A program made the position numbers and the translations under genes. A stretch of 64,000 bases of DNA from Entrophospora sp. SA101. Taxonomy: Eukaryota > Glomeromycota > Glomeromycetes > Entrophosporales > Entrophosporaceae. The stretch lies in contig CAUDNR010002057.1 of the NCBI GenBank assembly GCA_958430865.1, forward strand, positions 6,079 to 70,078. Direction: 5' to 3'. The number at the start of each line of letters is the position of its first letter. Position 1 is the stretch's first letter. Under the pieces are notes generated by a model, which saw only the letters and a program-made list of their open reading frames with translations, did no database searches and was not told the DNA's origin. Shown here in pieces: positions 55,952-64,000 of this stretch.

Positions 55952-57106
55952 ATGTCTAATTCACCAAATCCAGCTCATATACAAAATAACGTTACATATA
56001 TAGATACCAAAATGACTTCAGATCGTGCAACTTTATCTAGGCTGGATGAACTTGTTTTCATACCACAGCTAGTTTCTTCTCTTACCCCTCTTTCACCCAC
56101 CCCTTCTCTTATTTTTTCTTCTTCGCCCTCTTTGTCAGATTATTCATCTATTGATGATTTTAATAATAGTAATGATAATGATAAAGACATGGATATGGTG
56201 ATGTATAACGAAAATGCATCAGATATATCATCATCACCAGCAGATTTACATTATAATGAAATCGATTATCTTGTCAATTCATTATCTTCGCCATTAAGTT
56301 CTCTAAGCATTAATGATTCAGAAGAATCCAATACAAAGAAACTTTATCATCAACAACGTCATCAACAGCAAATAATAAATAATAAAGATCGTGGTAAAAA
56401 AATCAAGGAAATAATAATAAATAATAGTCAAGAGTTAAATCTAATCAAAAGAAATTGTCCGAATTGTTCAGATGAAGATTGGGATAGTTTTATAAACCTT
56501 TTATACTCGAATTCAATTTCTGATGATGATTTATTTGAAATTATCAAGAGTTTTATTAACCCAAATTTCAGTATTTTTAACAAATTACAAGATATAATAT
56601 TCGGCACTAATACTAACGTTAATAATAATAACAATTTTGATATAAACATAATAAGAGATTATCCACATGTATTGATTAATATAGAATCGAAATATCAAAA
56701 TTTCTTTAATAATTTAAAATTTTGTTTATATCAAGAAAGTAAAGTGAGATTACTACAAAATCAAAGATATGGACTTGACCAGCAACCAAAACATCAATAT
56801 CAGCCAACATCACTGTTGTCGTCAAAATATCTTGAAGGTGATTTACATATAATCAATACAATTAATAACAATTATTATTATAATAATTTTATTTTAAATA
56901 ACGATGTTGTTAAAGACGATGAGATTATCTTCAGTAAAAATGAAAATTCTGAACTTTATGATCATTTCATAAGAATATTATTTACCACTAGAGAATCAAT
57001 GCCAGATGATTTATGGGAAGAGTCGGTCTTTGAGTGTCTTGGAAATTGGCCGAATCTAATTGAACAATTCAAACAAATTATTATTCGTGAAACCATTAAT
57101 TTTTAA
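55952..57106 (+). CDS. Orphan Ser/Asn-rich protein
   Basis: A continuous frame runs to 57106. ATG codons occur at 55856 and 55952; I prefer 55952 (MSNSPNPAHIQNN) because the upstream 32 codons are Lys/Ile/Asn-rich and intron- or UTR-like. That gives 384 aa. Residues about 35-110 are Ser/Pro/Asp-rich (SLTPLSPTPSLIFSSSPSLSD), followed by QHQQ/NN runs. Two short compact blocks follow: NCPNCSDEDWDSFINLLYS and, at the end, SMPDDLWEESVFECLGNWPNL. These resemble each other (acidic-D-x-W then a helix), suggesting a small duplicated helical module. No known domain recognised. Uninterrupted frame and composition support a real gene, possibly nuclear or regulatory (inference only). Confidence 0.65.
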   Translation: MSNSPNPAHIQNNVTYIDTKMTSDRATLSRLDELVFIPQLVSSLTPLSPTPSLIFSSSPSLSDYSSIDDFNNSNDNDKDMDMVMYNENASDISSSPADLHYNEIDYLVNSLSSPLSSLSINDSEESNTKKLYHQQRHQQQIINNKDRGKKIKEIIINNSQELNLIKRNCPNCSDEDWDSFINLLYSNSISDDDLFEIIKSFINPNFSIFNKLQDIIFGTNTNVNNNNNFDINIIRDYPHVLINIESKYQNFFNNLKFCLYQESKVRLLQNQRYGLDQQPKHQYQPTSLLSSKYLEGDLHIINTINNNYYYNNFILNNDVVKDDEIIFSKNENSELYDHFIRILFTTRESMPDDLWEESVFECLGNWPNLIEQFKQIIIRETINF

Positions 57107-57267
57107 TTTGTTATTATTCCAAAGTTAACCGGTTCAAACCTGCAGCGACGTCATCATGTTTAGAATTAAAATGTAAATATTTTTGTCGATCATTTTTAAC
57201 AATAAGGGGAGGACCAGAAAATACATATTTTTATGTTATAGTAGTCTAGTTTTTCTTTAAAATTTTG

Positions 57268-57356
57268 CTGGCATAGTATTAGCATTTGTATTAGCATCGG
57301 CATTAGCATTGGTATTAGCATTTGCATTAGCATTTGTATTAGCATTAGCATTTGAA
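57268..57356. repeat. 12-bp minisatellite (GCATTTGTATTA)n
   Basis: About seven copies of the 12-bp word TTAGCATT(T/G)G(T/C)A lie downstream of the orphan gene's stop. It is non-coding. Confidence 0.75.
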
Positions 57357-60348
57357 AATTCCACCATTTTTTTTTACAACATAAATTTCCTTTTATTATT
57401 ATAAAAAAAAAGTAATGTTTCGTCGCCTATATCATTGTTAATAAACTGAATTTTCCTGTCCACGTTTATTAATCTTCACGTCTACACAAAAATTTAAAAG
57501 ACAACTTTTAGCAATCAAACAATAAGTGATTTGTTATCCGAATAGTTGTAAATACAGATGAGAATGAAAGTGTAAATGAAAATTATAAAAATTTTTTTTT
57601 TGATTTGAAATTGCTACTGACAGAACTTGATGATTTAAACTTGGAATCAGTCTTTTATTCTGTGGAAGCAATTACTGCTCATTGAATTTACTTTACTATA
57701 TATCACATGATTAATGGTAAAATATTAGGACAATGGAGAAGAATAATGAGATGTGTTGGGCGCACTAATATAACACCATATTAAAAAATGAATCGAAAGT
57801 GAGTATTTTTATTTTTATTACTTTGTATACTATATGTCAACAATTGAATCAAAAAAAAATGAAAACGAACGCCTAGAAGAATAGAATCTTGTCTTGAGTG
57901 TTATTTTTTGGATAAATGACAGTAAGTCAACTTCAACTTTGGACTAAACAATATGCAGATAGTTTAAACAGTCATCAGCACAAAAGACGGAGGAATTATT
58001 CGACAAAGAAAGGTCAACAAATGAATGAAATGAATGAACAATGGATAAATAAACAAACAAACGAGCGAACACAAACAAACAAACATACAAACATACATAT
58101 ACATTTATTGTTTTAAAAAAATAAATTCCACCATTTTAATTTATTCTGGTGCTCCTAATTCCTTCTCTAATTCGTACATGCTATTCTAACATACTTGAAA
58201 TTTTTTGTTATTTAATTACAGTTATCATTTTACGTTTTCTAATTAATTGTCACTTTCCAATTTGATTTTTCTAGGCTTTATTTTGAAGAACTTGATCCTT
58301 TCTTCCTCCTCGCGTTATTGTTACATCTGTTCTTTCATCAGATATTCATTGAATATTGGGTTTGATCGGTATTAATGTTTAAAAAAAATTTTATTAAACT
58401 TTTGTTACTCGATCTCCATGTCCAAATTCAAGAAACCCTTTAATATTTTTATATAATATTTACAAAAAGATATTAATATTGTTTGTTAAACATCATCCGT
58501 GAGTAAAAAAATCCGTCGGTTGATCATCTTTTAACTTTAAATTTTTATTGAGCATGAATACCTTGCCTATAAAGGAAAATATTACCTCCTTAATCTATAG
58601 TGAAAAAAATAAAGTATTAGTATTAAAAAGTGCATGTCTTTTATTAACCGTTTTTGTCAATGTCGATGAATATGTTTCTTTTCAAGTCAAAACACCCATC
58701 ATAAATCTCACCACTGTTCAAGTATAGTGTAAACAATGAGTTAGAAAAAACGCCAAATGATCATTATATATTTTAAGCAATAAGAAGCAGCTTGCGCGAT
58801 TTGCGACAGTTTCAGAGCAAGTCTACTTACTACATATTAAATAATAATATAAATAATTACACAAAAGTGTATTTTCACCAAAGGATTTGACCATTTTATT
58901 GATGTTTTGGCCTCATATCATTGATCAGTAATTGAAATTTTCAAGTTCTTGTCTAAATATATGCATTTCTTCAGAATCAGCAGAATCATTATTGTCCTTA
59001 AAAAAAAAAAAAATAAAACGCATTCCATTATTTTCTGGTTTAAGAGTAAAGATTTGGCAAAAAGAACTTGATAAAGAAATCCTTTGTAGCATCATCACAT
59101 AATGATTTTTGTTGTTTTTATTGGTAGTAGTGGCAAGACGCTTTGATATTTGTTAATATTTGGTTGTGGCAAGACATTTTTGATTATTATGACACAAATG
59201 TGATTGTTAATAGGAACTTCATGGGTGTTAGTATCAACAACATCATATTCTTTTTTGTTGATGATACATGCTAATGTTAAGTGCTAATGATGGATGAAAT
59301 TTCTATATACCTCTAATCAAGATTTCCTGGTAAAAGCATGGTAATAATAAAAAATTTAAAACTGGACAAGATGGATGGTAAATAAATATAATTTTATTTT
59401 TAACAATCAGTGTTATACATTTTTATATGTGCCAAGCATTACGAGAGACCGGTATTATGTGCGCGTTCTTCACACTTTTATTAACTTTTTAAAATCTTTG
59501 GGTCAAAGGTGGTTAGTTGGCTTATAGTAGTATTGCTGGAAATACGAACATCGCATTAACAATAAAATAACTACTAGAAAAAAAAATAATTTCCACTTAT
59601 GTACATGAATGAATCGGTGAAACGTCCAAATATACGATACAGAATTCTATAATCTAAACCATTAACTATATTATTTAATTTTAGATGAAATCATTTTGGA
59701 TTTTATTATTCTGTAACGCAAAAATAAAATTCCAAAAAAGGTCACAATAAATCTTTACATAAACAGAAAATATCCATAAACAACTTTCGATATTTGCATT
59801 AATACAATAGAATTCTCCTAGCCCTATTCATATATTAATATCACCCTGCGGCACAACAAGAGTATTGTAAAGGTTGACGATTGGCAATTTCCTTGTCAAC
59901 ACATAGTAAAGTCTGTTAATTTTTAGATTATCATGTAATATACAACTTTCTGTGTGTGTAAAGGTTGACGATTGGCAAATTTTTATTTATATATTCATTC
60001 ATATTAACAACATTTCACTAAATAATCATACTAATCATTCGTTTTTACTGACTCCTTAAATATTTCATTCATCTATTAATAGTTACGTTACGCATAATCC
60101 AAGAATTCTTAAATATTTACGCCAAACAAAAATTGTCTTTTTCGATTTTGAGTTAATGAAAAAATAAAGATCGGACTTTCAAATAAATAAACATTTGCGC
60201 CGCCTGTTGTGCGTGTGTGGAAAATAAATATTGAATACAAAAATTGCTTATCTTGTGTAAATTGCATAAAACTAACCCGTTCAGATCATACTATCCTATC
60301 AAATTTAATCTTGTAAAAAGAATAAATTTAATAATTTTTTCTTTAACA
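57357..60348. other. Intergenic, no gene seen
   Basis: It contains an (ACAAACAAAC)-rich patch at about 58050-58100 and several poly-A/T tracts. A 22-bp direct repeat GTAAAGGTTGACGATTGGCA occurs at about 59869 and 59959, 390-480 bp upstream of the GTPase gene. The frame at 57916-58116 is a translation of the simple repeat. Confidence 0.4.
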
Positions 60349-62160
60349 ATGGATTATTGCGATTTTTATGATTCGAATGACGATTCCGACACAGATACTT
60401 GTGATGGATCCCTAGACCACCCGAACGAATTGGATAAAAAAGCGTTTCTACGTGGTAGTGATATTTGGCAGCATGTAACCAATAACCAGTACTCCAAAAA
60501 GGGACCAATAAACTCAAAAAGTATTAGCGAAGTTGGTGGACCACCAGGTGCCTTCAAAGTTCTTTTATTGGGAGGAACTGGAACTGGAAAATCAACCGTA
60601 ATCAATACAATTTCAAATTACTTTCTGGGTGGTACTCTTGATAATCTGAAAGTTGTCATTCCAACAGCTCATCTTGATGTGACTGAAGAAGGTATAATTT
60701 AAGACTATTATATAAAAACAAGCATTGGTGTCATTAATTTTGAATTTTTTCTTTTCACTATTTCAAGAATTCGATCATTCTGAAACTGATATCGATGATG
60801 TGACAAAGAGTAAAACCACAAAATGCAACACATATGCTTTCAATCATCCCGAAAATCCTGCTTATAGATTTATCTTTATTGATACCCCAGGGTTGAGTGA
60901 TACAAGGGGTATGGAACAAGATGACGTTAATATCAAAGAGATAATTGATACAGCAATTAGCGTTGGTTCAATATCAGCTATCGTAGTTATTGCTAATGGA
61001 TCTGAACCTAGAATGAATCCAACAATAAAACTCGCTTTGGTTCTCCTGGCAAATAACTTACCTGATGCCATGATCGAAGATAACCTTTTCCTAATTTTAA
61101 CAAAGTGTACAAAGGAATCTACTGAATTTTCTGTCAATACTTTTACAGAACATCTTGGAAAGCCAAGGGTTAGTGATTAATCAATTAAATTCACATTATA
61201 ACCAATAGATTCGGTTAACTGCATATATTTATTTATATGAAAATTAACAACGAAGATTGCCACCTTTTTTGTTTTAGGATATTTTTTATATGGATAACCA
61301 AGCATTTTGTAACGATCCTACAACCAGGCCAAGAAGTGGTATTGGTTATAAACTTCTTAAGTTGCAATGGAAGAATTCCAAATCAACAATTAATGATATG
61401 TTGATAAAATTTTCTCTGCCACTCTCTAAACCAGCCGAACACTTTAGGAAAATGAAACCCCTTCGAAACCAAATCAAATTTGAGCTTTTTGAAGCAGCCG
61501 TCAACATTGCGAATATTCAAAAAGTGCTGGATGAAATAAAAGAAAAAGAAGAGTCTCATGCAGATATAAATGAAGAAATCACACTTGAGAAAATTGTTCC
61601 TGCCAATTATCATAGTACAGTTTGTATCATACATACTGATCTTATTTGTCATGACCGTTGTTATCTTAATCGTACCGTGGAACATGGAAAGAATATTCCA
61701 TTCAATTATTGTGCTTGCATGGATAGTAAAAGCATATGCAAAAAATGTGGATGTGGTCCTACAAGGTAATTCACTCTGATAATAATGTGTTTTAAAGTCT
61801 CGACAGGTTTTTATTAACCCAGTTTTGTTATATTTATTCAGCCATTTCCATAAAAACGTTAAATTAATCAAAGAAACCAAAAGACTTTGCGAAATTATTA
61901 AAGAAGAATCTGGACTTCCTGAGCTTGAAGCTGCTGCTGATGAAAATTACAAAAAAATTATGAAGCATTGCAACGATCTTAGAAAAGTTGTCTCTCGATT
62001 TAACTTTGTCGATGAGCTTAATGCAAATGTTGAAAAGTTGAAGTTGGACGCGAAAACATTAAGAAATACTAGTGTGCGAAATAATTCAGAAACAAAAATC
62101 GGAGAACTTGAACAATTGATAAACGATTTGTCATCTAGAAACCCGATTCTTAGTAGATAA
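60349..62160 (+). CDS. AIG1/GIMAP-like GTPase, 4 exons
   Basis: Exons are 60349-60691, 60768-61168, 61278-61765 and 61842-62160 (1,551 nt, 516 aa, in phase). The P-loop is LLLGGTGTGKSTVINT (about residue 83), the switch II motif is FIDTPGLSDTRG (exon 2) and the G4-like motif is LILTKCTKES. These place it in the septin/AIG1-type TRAFAC GTPases. Exon 3 encodes a Cys/His-rich block (CHDRCYLN ... CACMDSKSICKKCGCG ... SHFHK) typical of large AIG1-like proteins of fungi and invertebrates. The C-terminus is predicted coiled coil (KLKLDAKTLRN, KIGELEQLINDL). The ATG at 60349 follows an upstream stop-rich leader. The G4 motif lacks the usual TKxD aspartate (TKCT), so nucleotide specificity is uncertain. 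The role is unknown; relatives act on membranes or in immunity-like signalling. Confidence 0.85.
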
Positions 62161-62474
62161 TAATTTTTATGCTCCCTGGATCTAGTAATTTTCCATATTA
62201 TTTTTTAATTATTTTTCTGCGATTCAAAAAAGACCAAATATTAAATAAGATAAAAATAAATAAAATGTTCAGAATTGAAAGATAAATTTAATTATCTCAA
62301 TTGGAATAGAAACTCATTCATTTTTATTCTAATAAAGAAAAAATCAATTGGTAATCAAAAATTTTCACAATAAAAAATTGTTATCCTTTAATATCATCAC
62401 CCACACGTTTCCAAAACAAGCATAACAATTTTCAGTATATTAATATTACCATATCGGGATTCGATTCCAGAATA

Positions 62475-62638
62475 CAGTTTCACTCTCTCTATAACGAATC
62501 CTCTGTCCCTATATGTAATTTCTCTGCTTTTGGTCGTTATAGAGAGAGAAATTAATTATAAAAAATTGGAACGGGAGCAAAAGGGAAGTTCGTTATAGAG
62601 AAATTTTACTTGGTGGTCGTTATAGAGAGAGTAGACTG
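62475..62638. mobile_element. pogo/Tc1-like MITE with CAGT...TCTCTCTATAACGA ends
   Basis: The left end CAGTTTCACTCTCTCTATAAC and the right end, inverted CAGTCTACTCTCTCTATAACG, match over about 21 bp. TCGTTATAGAGA-type words recur inside. The left flank is TA and the right flank TG, so one side of the presumed TA duplication has changed. Length is 164 bp and it is non-coding. Confidence 0.75.
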
Positions 62639-62639
62639 T

Positions 62640-63690
62640 GTTCTGCTGATCAATTCATTATATGTTACATTTTCTAAAAATAGTCAGTTTATAATTGAAG
62701 GAGATATTAAGCTTGCTCTTTCGTAAACTGTTAATAATCTGTTGATTTGTTCAAAGTACGTTTTTACTAAAAATTAGAAATTTATGACTAGAAATTTAAT
62801 TTTTATTGGTTTTTAGACCATTATGTTTGTATTGTTTGTATGAAGATATTGCAAACAAATATCCAGGAAGCCAGCTGACGCCATGTTGGTGCAAATCTTA
62901 TTATTAAGTATATTCAGAATCACCATTACTATATTTATTCATGTAAATTAATTTGTTAATAACAATATATTTTTATCTAGGCTTTATTTATTTAAAGGTA
63001 CATGTAGTTTAAGGATACCAACTGCAACTTTGATGATGGTTTTGACCACCTTTACATCATATAAAAATGATTGCAACACCTAGCAACTACTTTGTTGGAT
63101 TGCAGCATGGAGCACTAAAGTAGTTCGGTATGGAAATGTAAGCATAAAACTCCAAATAAATTATTTACAATGGTGGCTATTGATTCTAGAACTATTATAA
63201 TCATTAATTATTTTTACTATATGGATTTTGTATGTATTCTTTATTTATTATTTAACAGAATTGGCAAGGAAATTTATATGGTATTATTTTAAATTCTATT
63301 TTTAAAGATTAAATGAAGTATTTTGTTCTGATGAATGGCAGTTTAACAAATTATTTAATAACGAATAAAAATCATTATTAATATAATAATATGTTATATT
63401 TGCTCATCTTGGGTAAGCTTGTAGAAAAGTTAAAAATGCACATATTATATAATTTTGGAAATTATATGACCAATTAATAAAGCTCACGCTATGTTTCTCT
63501 TTTATCAACGAAAAGATCTGCAAGAATTTAGCCAATCAGAATTTCTTTTCATAACGTCGATCATTACATGGTATTATCCCTGATTGAATTTAGCCAATCA
63601 GAATTTCTTCTAGAATTTTTCATACAATCGATCATTACGGTATTTAGTATTTCCATCTATGGAAATATCACTGACTGCAGTTGAACTCTT
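62640..63690. other. Intergenic, with a short duplicated CCAAT-containing segment
   Basis: No gene is seen. GAATTTAGCCAATCAGAATTT occurs at 63524 and 63586, each followed by CGATCATTAC (63558 and 63629), making an about 65-bp imperfect tandem duplication carrying a CCAAT box. It could be promoter sequence for a gene beyond the window. Confidence 0.4.
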
Positions 63691-63691
63691 T

Positions 63692-63942
63692 AAAGATGTT
63701 AGCCGAAATGGTTTTTGAAAAAATCAATTTCGGCAGGCAATTTTGGATTTACAATATTTTCATAATGATGGACATAAAAAAACTACCCAGAATTTTGGCT
63801 ATTGAGTTAAAGTGTTCAAATAATTTTGAGTATAATTTCGGCAATTAATAAAGTTAATTTCGGCAACTATGAAAAAATATTTCGGCATTTCGGATTTGGT
63901 GACGATCATTTACTAAGTGAAATAATTTCGGCTAACATCTTT
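63692..63942. mobile_element. MITE with GATGTTAGCCGAA ends (copy 2)
   Basis: The ends AAAGATGTTAGCCGAAAT and ATTTCGGCTAACATCTTT are perfect inverted repeats over 18 bp. The interior matches copy 1 (51665-51894) in the opposite orientation, with phrases such as GATGGACATAAAAAAACTACC. ACTCTT lies on both sides. Copy 2 has an extra GGCAATTAATAAAGTTAATTT segment near 63839. Confidence 0.85.
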
Positions 63943-64000
63943 ACTCTTAACCAATAAAAAAAAAAATATATAATGATCTGGAATTAATTTTTTGCAAGAA

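Noticed and set aside
61383..61880. 165-codon minus-strand frame
   Set aside because: It lies wholly over exons 3-4 of the GTPase gene, which has phase-consistent exons and conserved motifs.
62440..62480. ATTCGATTCCAGAA as the T-arm of a tRNA
   Set aside because: The five-base stem does not pair and no A-box or acceptor stem lies at the right distance.

Overview
The window looks like nuclear DNA of an arbuscular mycorrhizal fungus (Glomeromycotina), most likely Rhizophagus irregularis or a close relative. This is inferred from four things. The DNA is very AT-rich. Introns are mostly 60-110 bp with GT..AG ends. Two kinase genes carry the HCDLHSGN / DLGL signatures that are expanded in this lineage. 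Mobile-element debris is very dense. I see no tRNA, rRNA or CRISPR array. No searches were run; all exon joins were made by eye from splice signals, reading-frame phase and family similarity.

Layout. 0-5 kb is a TE graveyard: a broken transposase-like gene cut by a fold-back repeat, two MITEs and degraded ORFs. 5.2-10.1 kb is a 25-exon topoisomerase III-beta gene (TOP3B). 10.1-14.2 kb is repeat-rich and gene-poor. 14.2-20.4 kb carries two kinase genes: one on the plus strand with a +1 frameshift, and one intact on the minus strand whose first intron holds a 14-unit tandem array. 22.7-23.2 kb is a dead Tc1-like transposase. 24.3-25.8 kb is VPS26 (retromer). 26.3-30.2 kb is a BK/Slo-type potassium channel with an altered selectivity filter. 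31.2-31.7 kb is a dead PIF1-like helicase. 33.7-36.6 kb holds two convergent housekeeping genes, ELOF1/Elf1 and the AP-4 mu subunit. 40.6-48 kb is dominated by an apparently intact 719-aa DDE transposase and inverted repeats around it. 48-55.9 kb is TE and BTB debris. 55.9-57.1 kb is an orphan Ser/Asn-rich gene. 60.3-62.2 kb is an AIG1-like GTPase gene. The last 2 kb holds two MITEs.

The host genes do not form one pathway. VPS26 and AP-4 mu both act in endosome/Golgi sorting. TOP3B (DNA/RNA strand passage) and ELOF1 (Pol II elongation) act in nucleic-acid metabolism. The kinases, BK-like channel and GTPase suggest signalling.

The most unusual item is the first intron of the minus-strand kinase (about 18.9-20.4 kb). 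It contains 14 tandem units of roughly 90 bp. Each carries, on the gene strand, a 3' splice site, exactly three nucleotides and a 5' splice site (AG|NNN|GTAAG-like). The three nucleotides vary while the splice signals are kept. It reads like a chain of mini-introns separated by 3-nt micro-exons, or a run of recursive-splicing points.
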